From: an uncultured Ruminococcus sp.
Lineage (GTDB): Bacteria > Bacillota > Clostridia > Lachnospirales > Lachnospiraceae
DNA: 64,000 nt
NCBI GenBank assembly: GCA_934359255.1
Contig: CAKRLG010000008.1
Coordinates: 35,044-99,043, forward strand
Reading direction: 5' to 3'
Below are positions 18,830-27,174 of this stretch, piece after piece. How positions within the stretch are numbered: the stretch's first letter is position 1; every line of letters starts with the position of its first letter. A program made the position numbers and the translations under genes. The notes below the pieces were generated by a model. The model did no database searches and was not told where the DNA came from. It saw only the letters and a list, made by a program, of their open reading frames with translations.

Positions 18830-20569
18830 TTACTGTATCTGTTGAAGTCCCGTGATGTCCGGCTCGATCAGAAGGGAGTAGTTCGTGTAATATACAACAA
18901 ATCCCGGTTTTCCGCCGGTTGGCTTCCGGAGATTTTTCTTCTGTGTGTAATCAATTTCCACTTTCGGTGCCTGTCTGCCCCTGGAATAGTAAGCTGCCAG
19001 TTTTCCTGCTTCTTCAAAGGTACGATCCGGAAGTTCATCGTTTTTTGATTTTACGATCACATGGGATCCCGGCTGTCCTTTGGCATGAAACCACCAGTCA
19101 TTGCCGGAAGCAAACTTAAAAGAAAGCTCATCGTTCTGAAAATTATTTTTGCCGACATAGATATCATATCCATCGCTGGAAATATAATGATATGGACGGG
19201 AGGTGACTTTTACTTTTTTTCCTCCTGTATTTTTCCGCTTTACATATCCATATTCCATCATCTCTTCTTTGATCTGTACGAGATCTTCTTCTGAAGAGGC
19301 AATATCAAGAGAAGCAGCAATAGATTCCAGATGCTTGATCTCATCTCCGGTTTCCTGTAACAGTGTGTCCAGTGCTTCCCTGGTTCGCTTTAACTTGCTG
19401 TATTTATCGAAATATTTCTTTGCATTTTCCTGTGGGGTCATCGTTCCATCCAGTGGGATCTGAATCATTTCATTGGTGTAATAATTCAACGCCTCCATGG
19501 ACTTTGCACCAGGCTCTACTTCATAGCCGTAAGTATTCAGCAGTTCACCCCAGACACGATATTTTTCTTTTTTCTCTGTATCTTTCAGCTGTTTTTGCTG
19601 CAACTGATATTTTTTCACATTTCGCTCCAGTGCATTCTGTACGATTTTTCGCAGATCTACTGTTTTCTGACGCATCTTGGTGACGATATTTTTTTCGGCA
19701 TAATATGTCTCTAACACCGGGAAAATCGATGGATAGGAGACAGCACGGTAATCCTGATACTGAGACAGTGGAAAACAGGCAAATTCTACCGGTTCTTTTC
19801 CTTTATATATAATGTTTGGCTCGAAATGTCCGTCCCGGATGTCTTCTACCATGCGAAGAAAAGTATGTGCCAGATGTACCCGCTCCACATCCTTAAGTGC
19901 GTCGGTTGGGATACCGCCATCGATGCCGGCGCGGTAGCAGACTTCTTCTGCCATCAAAGGACTGATTCCCGTGATGGAAGTGTAGATTGCTTTTGCCACA
20001 TTCGTCGGACGTGGAAAAATCTTTTCCTGAAAGATTTCTTCCGTTAATACAAACGGATTCAATTTTGACTGTGTTTCCGGTATAAAATACGGACGCCCGG
20101 GAAGAACTTCCCTCACAGAACTCATATGAGCGGACACATGTTTGATACTGTCGATGATCTGGTCCTCTTCGTTACAGAAGATAATGTTGCTGTGTTTTCC
20201 CATGATCTCCACAATCAGATATTTGGTACACAGATCACCGAGTTCATTCAGATGTTCAATAGTAAAACGGATGATCCGCTCCATACCCGGCTGTTCGATG
20301 GCGATGATTTTGCCACTCCCGATATGCTTTCTTAACAGCATACAGAAATTGGGTGCCGTCAGTGGACTTGGTTTATTGGTTTCCGTCAGATAAATCAGTG
20401 GGAGAGAGGCACTGGCTGATAAAAACAGGCGGTACTGTTTCCGCTGATTTTTAATGGTTATGATCAACTCATCATTTTCCGGCTGGGCGATCTTGTTGAT
20501 CTTACCGCCGGTGATAGTCTGATTTAATTCTGTTACAATATTTGCAATTGTGATTCCGTCAAAAGCCAT
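18830..20569 (-). CDS. rqcH: NFACT family protein RqcH (Rqc2 homologue)
   Basis: The 579-residue protein has the NFACT-N domain (MAFDGITIANIVTEL), helix-hairpin-helix, a coiled-coil middle (about 280-420) and the C-terminal NFACT-R RNA-binding domain (SSDGYDIYVGKNNFQNDELS, GSHVIVK). In Bacillus, RqcH binds stalled large ribosomal subunits and recruits tRNA-Ala to add alanine tails. Members were earlier called fibronectin-binding proteins (FbpA). AAGGAG precedes the ATG. It is cytosolic despite the older name. Confidence 0.95.
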   Translation of the reverse strand: MAFDGITIANIVTELNQTITGGKINKIAQPENDELIITIKNQRKQYRLFLSASASLPLIYLTETNKPSPLTAPNFCMLLRKHIGSGKIIAIEQPGMERIIRFTIEHLNELGDLCTKYLIVEIMGKHSNIIFCNEEDQIIDSIKHVSAHMSSVREVLPGRPYFIPETQSKLNPFVLTEEIFQEKIFPRPTNVAKAIYTSITGISPLMAEEVCYRAGIDGGIPTDALKDVERVHLAHTFLRMVEDIRDGHFEPNIIYKGKEPVEFACFPLSQYQDYRAVSYPSIFPVLETYYAEKNIVTKMRQKTVDLRKIVQNALERNVKKYQLQQKQLKDTEKKEKYRVWGELLNTYGYEVEPGAKSMEALNYYTNEMIQIPLDGTMTPQENAKKYFDKYSKLKRTREALDTLLQETGDEIKHLESIAASLDIASSEEDLVQIKEEMMEYGYVKRKNTGGKKVKVTSRPYHYISSDGYDIYVGKNNFQNDELSFKFASGNDWWFHAKGQPGSHVIVKSKNDELPDRTFEEAGKLAAYYSRGRQAPKVEIDYTQKKNLRKPTGGKPGFVVYYTNYSLLIEPDITGLQQIQ

Positions 20570-20619
20570 AAAAACACACTCCTTCTTTGAATATTTTTAT
20601 TATAACAGAAAAAAAGGAT

Positions 20620-20648
20620 TTGACTAGGGTTTTGTAATGACTTATAAT
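20620..20648 (+). promoter_or_regulatory. Promoter of the yicC-remA-gmk-rpoZ operon
   Basis: TTGACT (20620-20625) and TATAAT (20643-20648) have 17-base spacing. Transcription is predicted from about 20655. Confidence 0.8.
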
Positions 20649-20705
20649 AAAAACATATGCATATTAAGCAATAATTAAGAAATTATTTAAGGTGAGAAAA
20701 CTATT

Positions 20706-21584
20706 ATGATTAAAAGCATGACAGGATTTGGAAGAGCCGAGGCACAGGACGAGCAGCATAAATTTACGGTTGAAATCAAATCTGTAAATCATCGGTATCT
20801 GGATTTTAATATCAAGATGCCGAAAAAACTCAGCTTTTTCGACAGTGCGATCCGTACACTGCTAAAAGAGTACATGCTGAGAGGAAAGGTCGATGTCTTT
20901 ATCAGTTACGAGGATTTTACACAGTCTCACATGATTCTGCAGTATAATCAGGAAGTAGCCAGCCAGTATATGGCATATTTTCAGAAAATGGCAGATACCT
21001 TTGGTATCTGTAACGACATCACCGCAGCGGAGCTTGGCAGGTTCCAGGATGTATTTACAATGGAAGAAGTGGATTCGGATGAAAAAGAATTATGGGGACT
21101 TCTGGAACAGGTGCTCCGGAAAGCCTGTGAACAGTTTGTTGAGACACGGAAGACGGAAGGGGAAAACCTCCGGACTGATCTTGTGCAGAAACTTGATCAG
21201 ATGCTTGAAAAAGTTGGAATGGTGGAGGAGCGTTCACCGCAGATTCTCCAGGAGTACCGCCAGAAACTGGAAGATAAGATGAAAGAACTGTTAAGCGATA
21301 CGCAGATTGAAGAAAGCCGGATCGCGTCAGAGGTTATCATCTATGCAGACAAGATCTGCACAGATGAAGAAACAGTTCGTCTGAAAAGTCACATCCGTCA
21401 TATGAAGGAAGTACTCGCCGATGGTGAAGGTATCGGCCGAAAACTGGATTTCATTGCACAGGAGATGAACCGGGAGGCAAACACCATACTGTCCAAGGCA
21501 AATGATCTGGAAACATCCAATCTGGCAATTGACCTGAAAACAGAGATTGAGAAAGTGCGGGAACAGATTCAAAATATTGAATAA
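20706..21584 (+). CDS. YicC/YloC family endoribonuclease
   Basis: The 292-residue protein begins MIKSMTGFGRAE, the family signature, and ends with the conserved EMNREANTILSKANDLE segment of the DUF1732 domain. E. coli YicC is an endoribonuclease acting on small RNAs; Firmicute homologues are called YloC. It heads the conserved yicC-remA-gmk-rpoZ gene order. No usual AGGAGG is present; GGTGAG lies about 8 bases before the ATG. Confidence 0.95.
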   Translation: MIKSMTGFGRAEAQDEQHKFTVEIKSVNHRYLDFNIKMPKKLSFFDSAIRTLLKEYMLRGKVDVFISYEDFTQSHMILQYNQEVASQYMAYFQKMADTFGICNDITAAELGRFQDVFTMEEVDSDEKELWGLLEQVLRKACEQFVETRKTEGENLRTDLVQKLDQMLEKVGMVEERSPQILQEYRQKLEDKMKELLSDTQIEESRIASEVIIYADKICTDEETVRLKSHIRHMKEVLADGEGIGRKLDFIAQEMNREANTILSKANDLETSNLAIDLKTEIEKVREQIQNIE

Positions 21585-21605
21585 TCCGCAGAATGAGGGC
21601 ACGGA

Positions 21606-21878
21606 ATGGCCGGTTTTATTAATATCGGATTCGGTAATATAGTCAACCGTGACAAAATAGTTGCCGTAGTCAGTCCGGATGCTGCTCCGGTCAAACGGAT
21701 GGTGCAGCAGGGAAAAGAAGAAAAAATAGTGATCGACGCTACCCAGGGAAGGCGAACCAAAGCAGTACTTATCACCCAGGAAGGATTTCTGGTGTTGTCA
21801 GCATTGCAGCCGGATACTATCGGAAAGCGTCTTCATGCAGAAAAAATTATAGAAGAAAAAGGTGATCTGGATGAGTAA
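21606..21878 (+). CDS. remA: RemA-like regulator (DUF370)
   Basis: This 90-residue protein matches RemA/YlzA (MAGFINIGFGNIVN, KRMVQQGKEE, IDATQGRRTKAV), a ring-forming DNA-binding activator of biofilm matrix and osmoprotection genes in Bacillus subtilis. Its targets here are unknown. The gene order yloC-remA-gmk is the Bacillus order. The stop overlaps the start of gmk by 8 bases. Confidence 0.95.
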   Translation: MAGFINIGFGNIVNRDKIVAVVSPDAAPVKRMVQQGKEEKIVIDATQGRRTKAVLITQEGFLVLSALQPDTIGKRLHAEKIIEEKGDLDE

Positions 21879-22500
21879 AAAAGGAAGTCTGGTAATCATT
21901 TCCGGTTTCTCAGGTGCCGGAAAAGGAACCGTAGTCAAAGAATTGATGAAGAACTATGAATGCTATGCACTGTCCATCTCAGCGACTACAAGAAATCCGA
22001 GACCAGGAGAAGAAAACGGACGGGAATATTTTTTTAAGACGAAAGAAGAGTTTGAGGAACTGATCCGTCAGGATGCGCTGTATGAATATGCACAATATGT
22101 AGATAATTATTACGGCACACCGAAAGCTTATGTAGAAGAACAGCTGGCTGCCGGTAAAGATGTTATTCTGGAAATCGAAGTACAGGGGGCCTTGAAAGTA
22201 AAAGAGAAGAATCCCCAGGCTCTGTTATTATTCGTAACCCCACCATCTGCGGAAGAGCTGAAGCACCGTCTGATAGATCGTGGAACGGAAACCATGGACG
22301 TGATCAACGACCGTATGCGCCGTGCTGCGGAAGAATCCGAGATCATGGATCGTTATCAATATCTGGTCATCAACGATGATCTGGATACTTGTGTAAAGGA
22401 AGTTCACCAGTTGATTCAGAGCGAGCACCTGAAGGTCTCTGAGAATCTTAATCTGGTTGCTGATATACAAAAAGAACTTAAAGAAATGAAAGGAGAATAA
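21871..22500 (+). CDS. gmk: Guanylate kinase
   Basis: The 209-residue enzyme phosphorylates GMP to GDP. The P-loop is GFSGAGKGT, and the GMP-binding region includes SATTRNPRPGEENGREYFF and an EIEVQGA segment. The start at 21871 is preferred over 21862 because AAGGTGAT lies 6 bases upstream. It overlaps remA by 8 bases, suggesting translational coupling. Confidence 0.97.
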   Translation: MSKKGSLVIISGFSGAGKGTVVKELMKNYECYALSISATTRNPRPGEENGREYFFKTKEEFEELIRQDALYEYAQYVDNYYGTPKAYVEEQLAAGKDVILEIEVQGALKVKEKNPQALLLFVTPPSAEELKHRLIDRGTETMDVINDRMRRAAEESEIMDRYQYLVINDDLDTCVKEVHQLIQSEHLKVSENLNLVADIQKELKEMKGE

Positions 22501-22503
22501 ATT

Positions 22504-22809
22504 ATGATACATCCATCTTATACAGAATTAATCCAGGCAGTAAACAAAGACGTTGAGGAGAGTGATACTCCTGTATGTAACAGCAGATACTCCATCGTTC
22601 TTGCTACCAGCAAACGTGCAAGACAGCTGATCGCAGGTGCGGAACCTATGGTAAGTTATTCACTGAACAAGCCACTTTCTATCGCCGTAGATGAGGTCTA
22701 TAAAGGAAAAGTAACTATTATTCCGGACAGTGAAGATGTAGAAGAAGCGGAAGCGGAAGCAGCTCTTGAAAAAGAACTGGAAGCGGAAGAGGAAACCACA
22801 GAAGAATAA
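22504..22809 (+). CDS. rpoZ: RNA polymerase omega subunit
   Basis: The 101-residue protein has the omega core: YSIVLATSKRARQLI and SYSLNKPLSIAVDEVYKGK. Omega assists beta-prime folding and assembly of RNA polymerase. The tail is very acidic (EEAEAEAALEKELEAEEE). It starts 3 bases after gmk. Confidence 0.95.
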   Translation: MIHPSYTELIQAVNKDVEESDTPVCNSRYSIVLATSKRARQLIAGAEPMVSYSLNKPLSIAVDEVYKGKVTIIPDSEDVEEAEAEAALEKELEAEEETTEE

Positions 22810-22823
22810 TCAGGTCGATAAGA

Positions 22824-22859
22824 GGGGATGCTGCATGAGCGTGCTGGCATCTCCTTTTT
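22824..22859 (+). terminator. Terminator after rpoZ
   Basis: GGGGATGC (22824-22831) pairs with GCATCTCC (22847-22854), with one G-T wobble, followed by TTTTT. Confidence 0.8.
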
Positions 22860-22886
22860 AACCATATGGAAAGGATTTATTAGTCT

Positions 22887-24224
22887 ATGTATATATTTTT
22901 CATGTCTCTCGGATGTGACAAGAATCTGGTTGATTCAGAAGAGATGCTGGGTGCGCTGGTAAGTCATGGATTCGAAGTGACCGATGATGAATCGCAGGCA
23001 GATGTGATCGTTGTCAATACCTGTTGTTTCATCCATGATGCAAAAGAAGAAAGTATTCAGGCGATTCTTGAGATGGCTGACTATAAAACCAAAGGCAATC
23101 TGAAAGCATTGATTGTGACCGGCTGCCTTGCCCAGCGTTACAAAGAAGAGATCACAAAGGAGATCCCGGAAGTAGATGCAGTGCTTGGTACCAACAGTCA
23201 GGCAACTCTTTTAGATGCCGTTGATGAAGCCCTGAAAGGAAAGGTAAGTCATGTATTTACACCACTGGAGGGCATTCCGCAGATGCCAGGCAAGCGTATG
23301 ATCACAACCGGCGGTTTTTATGAATATCTGAAGATAGCCGAGGGATGTAACAAACACTGTACTTACTGTATTATTCCGAAAATCAGAGGAAACTATCGCA
23401 GCGTTCCCATGGAAACTCTGATCGAACAGGCAAAGCAGCTGGCAGAACAGGGCGTCAGAGAACTGATTCTGGTAGCCCAGGAAACCACCATCTACGGAAC
23501 GGATCTTTACGGTAAAAAATCACTGCACCTGTTATTAAAAGAACTCTGTAAGATTCCAGGAATTGTCTGGATCCGTGTTCTGTACTGTTATCCGGAAGAA
23601 ATCTATCCGGAGCTGATCGAGACGATTCGTGATGAGAAAAAAATCTGCCATTATCTGGATCTGCCAATCCAGCATGCCAGTGATAGAATTCTGAAACGAA
23701 TGGGAAGACGTACTTCAAAACAACAGTTGATCGACATGGTTTCTACTCTCCGCAGAGAGATCCCCGATATTGTTCTTCGAACCACACTGATTACCGGTTT
23801 TCCGGGAGAAACTCAGGAAGATCATGAGGAACTGATGGAATTTGTGGATCAGATGGAATTTGACCGTCTTGGTGTATTTACCTATTCTCCGGAAGAAGAT
23901 ACACCGGCAGCAACTATGGAGGACCAGATTCCGGAAGAAGTCAAAAAAGATCGTCAGGCAGAACTTATGGAACTGCAGCAGGAAATTTCTCTGGAACGAG
24001 GAGAAAGCTGTGTGGGAAAAGATTATCTGGTGATGATCGAGGGAAAAGTAGCAGATGAAAATGCTTATGTGGGACGTACGTACGCAGACGCACCGGGCAT
24101 TGATGGTTATATGTTTATCAATACCGGAGAACTTCTGATGTCCGGTGATTTTGTAAAAGCACACGTAACAGGATCCCTGGAATATGATTTGATAGGAGAG
24201 ATTGCAGATGAATACACCGAATAA
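22887..24224 (+). CDS. rimO: Ribosomal protein S12 methylthiotransferase RimO
   Basis: The 445-residue radical SAM enzyme methylthiolates an aspartate of ribosomal protein S12. It has the UPF0004 N-terminal domain with cluster cysteines C10, C46 and C80, the radical SAM triad in EGCNKHCTYC (C154, C158, C161) and a C-terminal TRAM domain. The start MYIFFMSLGCDKN is typical. AAGGA precedes the ATG. It overlaps pgsA by 17 bases. Confidence 0.96.
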   Translation: MYIFFMSLGCDKNLVDSEEMLGALVSHGFEVTDDESQADVIVVNTCCFIHDAKEESIQAILEMADYKTKGNLKALIVTGCLAQRYKEEITKEIPEVDAVLGTNSQATLLDAVDEALKGKVSHVFTPLEGIPQMPGKRMITTGGFYEYLKIAEGCNKHCTYCIIPKIRGNYRSVPMETLIEQAKQLAEQGVRELILVAQETTIYGTDLYGKKSLHLLLKELCKIPGIVWIRVLYCYPEEIYPELIETIRDEKKICHYLDLPIQHASDRILKRMGRRTSKQQLIDMVSTLRREIPDIVLRTTLITGFPGETQEDHEELMEFVDQMEFDRLGVFTYSPEEDTPAATMEDQIPEEVKKDRQAELMELQQEISLERGESCVGKDYLVMIEGKVADENAYVGRTYADAPGIDGYMFINTGELLMSGDFVKAHVTGSLEYDLIGEIADEYTE

Positions 24225-24744
24225 ACTTACGATGCTTCGTATTATTTTGATTCCGTTTTTTGTAGTATTTCTTCTTGGAGATTTTGGCATCTGGTCCAAA
24301 TGGATAGCACTCGCTATCTTTATTATAGCAAGTCTGACCGATATGCTGGACGGTTATCTGGCACGGCGGGATAATCTGGTAACCAATTTCGGAAAGTTCA
24401 TGGATCCACTGGCAGACAAGCTGCTGGTTTGTTCTGCCATGATCTGTCTGGTTGATATGTCCCGGATCCCGAGCTGGATCGTTATCATCATCATCGGGCG
24501 TGAATTTGTTATCAGCGGTTTTCGCCTGATTGCTTCCGATAATGGCGTAGTGATTGCAGCCAATTACTGGGGCAAATGTAAAACTGTCTGCCAGATGTTT
24601 ATGATCATCGTTCTGATTGCAAACCTGGGCGGTGGTTTTGTGATTGTGGAGCAGATTCTGATCTATGCTTCCCTGATCCTGACCGTGATCTCCCTGATCA
24701 CATATCTGTGGCAGAACCGCAGTGTTCTTTCCATGCAGGAATAG
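24208..24744 (+). CDS. pgsA: CDP-diacylglycerol-glycerol-3-phosphate 3-phosphatidyltransferase
   Basis: This 178-residue integral membrane enzyme makes phosphatidylglycerol phosphate, the first step to anionic phospholipids. The CDP-alcohol phosphotransferase motif is complete: D45, D48, G49, A52, R53, D66 and D70 in DMLDGYLAR...FMDPLAD. Several membrane helices are predicted. The ATG lies inside the end of rimO, with AGGAGAG upstream; coupling is likely. Confidence 0.96.
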   Translation: MNTPNKLTMLRIILIPFFVVFLLGDFGIWSKWIALAIFIIASLTDMLDGYLARRDNLVTNFGKFMDPLADKLLVCSAMICLVDMSRIPSWIVIIIIGREFVISGFRLIASDNGVVIAANYWGKCKTVCQMFMIIVLIANLGGGFVIVEQILIYASLILTVISLITYLWQNRSVLSMQE

Positions 24745-24770
24745 AATACCGCAACTGAAAGTTATAAATA

Positions 24771-24817
24771 AAAAAGAAGAGATATTTGTGGCGTAACTAC
24801 AGATATCTCTTCTTTTT
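24771..24817. terminator. Bidirectional terminator between pgsA and a minus-strand operon
   Basis: AAAAAGAAGAGATAT (24771-24785) pairs perfectly with ATATCTCTTCTTTTT (24803-24817). Confidence 0.9.
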
Positions 24818-24841
24818 GAATCTTATGAAAGTTTTATCGCT

Positions 24842-25120
24842 TTATTCCCGCCGGAGCATTTTCATCATCGACAGGATCCGATCCATTTTTGCAACTTCCT
24901 GCGATGATTTTCCTCTTTTTAATACCTTTGTAATCATATCTATCTCTCCGGGGCTGAACTGCAGTCCGTTTTTCTTTGAATTAGCTGCTGCGGACATTAA
25001 AAATGCAAGCATTTCGTTCTGATTTTTTTTACTTCCCTGTTGTATCAGAGACTGTAACAGTGCCATCTTGGCCGGATCAATTCCTTCCAGTGTCGAATCA
25101 TTCATCCATTCCTGAGTCAT
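24842..25120 (-). CDS. Uncharacterised 92-residue protein
   Basis: I do not recognise this family. The protein is soluble and predicted mostly helical, with a Met- and Lys-rich tail (KMDRILSMMKMLRRE) and a middle segment NEMLAFLMSAAANSKKNGLQFSPGEID. GGAGGTAG lies upstream of the ATG on the minus strand, which supports a real gene. It follows the 116-residue gene by 18 bases and ends at a good terminator, so the two form an operon. Both proteins have the look of small sporulation or coat-associated factors, but that is speculation. Confidence 0.7.
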   Translation of the reverse strand: MTQEWMNDSTLEGIDPAKMALLQSLIQQGSKKNQNEMLAFLMSAAANSKKNGLQFSPGEIDMITKVLKRGKSSQEVAKMDRILSMMKMLRRE

Positions 25121-25138
25121 AAAACTTCTACCTCCATA

Positions 25139-25489
25139 TCAAAGCGGAGCTGCAGGTTCCTGAGGCATCTGCAAAATCTCCAGTGCGTGAAAGGCAAATA
25201 AGATCTGATCGATCATTTCTTTCTGGCTCTCACCTGCATACGTTCGAAGCTGCTGCAGAATATCCAGTGGCTGCGAAGTTCCTGGTTCTTCGGACATCAT
25301 CTTCAGTTCTGCAGGGCCTCCGGAAAACATGGAAATCGTATGGGAAAGTTCCATCATTTTTGCATATAAAGCAAAGACCCGCTGTACACCCGCCGGGAAA
25401 TAAGGGACGGCAGCTTTCAGCATCTGTAACGAATCCTGTGCCAGCATCTGATCCAGAGGTGTCATCGGAGCTATATGTTCTTCATTCAT
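25139..25489 (-). CDS. Uncharacterised 116-residue protein
   Basis: I do not recognise this family. The sequence is helical and Met-rich, with FPAGVQRVFALYAKMMEL, then a Gly/Pro/Ser/Glu-rich middle (GGPAELKMMSEEPGTSQP), then a second helical part (AGESQKEMIDQILFAFHAL). There is no signal peptide. It is the first gene of a two-gene minus-strand operon. Its upstream region contains an inverted repeat, GCATAAGATA, shared with the divergent small ORF at 25596. Confidence 0.7.
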   Translation of the reverse strand: MNEEHIAPMTPLDQMLAQDSLQMLKAAVPYFPAGVQRVFALYAKMMELSHTISMFSGGPAELKMMSEEPGTSQPLDILQQLRTYAGESQKEMIDQILFAFHALEILQMPQEPAAPL

Positions 25490-25511
25490 ATAATTTCCCC
25501 GTTTTTTCTAC

Positions 25512-25558
25512 TATCTTATGCTTCACGTCGGAAAAAGAGAAGCCGGCTGCATAAGATA
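25512..25558. promoter_or_regulatory. Divergent inverted repeat with sporulation-type -10 look
   Basis: TATCTTATGC (25512-25521) is the reverse complement of GCATAAGATA (25549-25558). Each arm read outward contains CATAAGATA, which fits the CATAnnnTA pattern of sigma-K/sigma-E -10 elements and faces a gene on its own side. No convincing -35 was seen, so the promoter reading is tentative. Confidence 0.4.
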
Positions 25559-25595
25559 ATAGCAGGAATATGACTTTTGAAAGGAAGTACCTGTT

Positions 25596-25787
25596 ATGGA
25601 AAATCGAGAAAAAAAGACAGAAAAACTTGTTATTGACGGAAACGCACTCTATGAACTGGATATCGAATGCCTGAAACAAAAACCGAAAGGAATTCCCTTG
25701 CAATCCACCCAAAATACCCATATAATAGAACAGACAAAAAATAATACACTAAGAAAAAGGAGACGTTATGACAAATCAAACAAATGA
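25596..25787 (+). CDS. Small uncharacterised protein, 63 residues
   Basis: The reading frame starts with MENREKKTEKLVIDGNALYE and ends in a basic tail. AAGGAAG lies upstream. The VIDGNALYELDIECLK segment looks like a conserved short motif, and I have a weak recollection of similar small Lachnospiraceae proteins. The last 20 bases overlap the permease gene, and the permease promoter lies inside the frame, so the C-terminal part may not be under selection. Function unknown. Confidence 0.5.
   Translation: MENREKKTEKLVIDGNALYELDIECLKQKPKGIPLQSTQNTHIIEQTKNNTLRKRRRYDKSNK
25698..25726 (+). promoter_or_regulatory. Promoter of the uracil/xanthine permease gene
   Basis: TTGCAA (25698-25703) and TATAAT (25721-25726) have 17-base spacing. 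It lies 41 bases before the permease ATG and inside the small upstream ORF. Confidence 0.7.
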
Positions 25788-27174
25788 TGTGATTCGCGAT
25801 GCCAAACAGCTTGGAATCCCGAAAATGCTGATTCTTGGTCTGCAGCATATGTTTGCCATGTTTGGTGCAACCATTCTGGTTCCGATTCTGGTAAACAGTT
25901 ACTTTACAGATGCCTGTGGCGAAGGTCCGACACGTGGACTGACCGTCGCCGTAACTCTGTTTTGTGCAGGTTTCGGTACTTTGTTATTCCATGTGTGCTC
26001 CAAGTTCCAGGTTCCTGCTTTTCTGGGATCTTCCTTTGCTTTTCTTGGGGGATTTTCAACAGTAGCCAACCTGAATACCGGTATGTATGCAACCATGAGT
26101 GTGAATGACAAAGCTGCGTACGCCTGCGGTGGTGTGGTTGTAGCCGGTTTGATGTATCTGGTGCTGGCTCTGATCATTCGTCTGGTAGGCGTAAAACGTG
26201 TGATGAGATTCCTTCCTCCGGTAGTAACCGGACCGGTTATTATCTGTATCGGACTGAGTCTTGCAGGTTCTGCGATCAACAATGCATCCACCAACTGGTT
26301 CCTCGCATTTGTTGCTCTGGCCGTAATTATCATCTTTAACATCTGGGGAAAAGGTATGTTCAAAATCATCCCGATACTGATGGGAGTTGTGATCTCTTAT
26401 GTGGTTGCACTGATTATGAACACGATGGGAATTACCAATCCGGACGGCTCTGCCATCCTGAACTTTTCTTCTGTAACTACTGCAAACTGGATAGGTCTTC
26501 CGCCGATGCAGTTCGCAAAATTTGATGTGACTGCCATTCTGGTTATGGCTCCGATCGCTATTGCAACCATGATGGAACACGTAGGTGATATGTCTGCCAT
26601 CTCTGCGACAGTTGGAAAAAACTTTCTGGCAGAACCCGGACTTCACAGAACACTGCTTGGAGATGGCCTTGCTACAGCTCTGGCAGGCCTTCTCGGCGGA
26701 CCGGCTAATACCACCTATGGAGAAAATACCGGTGTTCTGGAACTGAGCCGTGTACATGATCCGCTGGTTATCCGTATCGCTGCATGCTTTGCGATCATCA
26801 TCAGCTTTATCCCTAAAGTATCCGCCATCATCAGCACCATGCCATCTTCAATCATCGGCGGTGTCAGCTTTATGCTGTATGGTATGATTTCTGCAATCGG
26901 TGTGCGTAACGTGGTGGAAAACAAAGTAGACCTGACCAAATCAAGGAACCTGATCATCGCAGGTGTCATCTTTGTCTGCGGTCTTGGATTCAGCAATGGT
27001 ATCACTTTTACCATCGCAGGCACTCCAATTACCCTGACAGCACTTGCTATCGCAGCAATCGCAGGTATTCTGCTGAACATCATTCTGCCGGGCAACGACT
27101 ACGAATTCGGTGTCAATGAAACCGGAGATGAAAACCGTGGAATTCATGCAAGTACAGGTAAAAAAAATGCATAA
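25768..27174 (+). CDS. uraA: Uracil/xanthine permease, NCS2 family
   Basis: The 468-residue, roughly 14-helix permease belongs to the nucleobase:cation symporter-2 family. Markers are the N-terminal LGLQHMFAMFGATILVPIL and the QH-type motif, VGDMSAISATVGKNF, and GLLGGPANTTYGENTGV (the NCS2 signature region). The similarity to UraA suggests uracil, but xanthine permeases look alike. AAGGAG precedes the ATG. It overlaps the aminopeptidase start by 8 bases. Confidence 0.92.
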   Translation: MTNQTNDVIRDAKQLGIPKMLILGLQHMFAMFGATILVPILVNSYFTDACGEGPTRGLTVAVTLFCAGFGTLLFHVCSKFQVPAFLGSSFAFLGGFSTVANLNTGMYATMSVNDKAAYACGGVVVAGLMYLVLALIIRLVGVKRVMRFLPPVVTGPVIICIGLSLAGSAINNASTNWFLAFVALAVIIIFNIWGKGMFKIIPILMGVVISYVVALIMNTMGITNPDGSAILNFSSVTTANWIGLPPMQFAKFDVTAILVMAPIAIATMMEHVGDMSAISATVGKNFLAEPGLHRTLLGDGLATALAGLLGGPANTTYGENTGVLELSRVHDPLVIRIAACFAIIISFIPKVSAIISTMPSSIIGGVSFMLYGMISAIGVRNVVENKVDLTKSRNLIIAGVIFVCGLGFSNGITFTIAGTPITLTALAIAAIAGILLNIILPGNDYEFGVNETGDENRGIHASTGKKNA

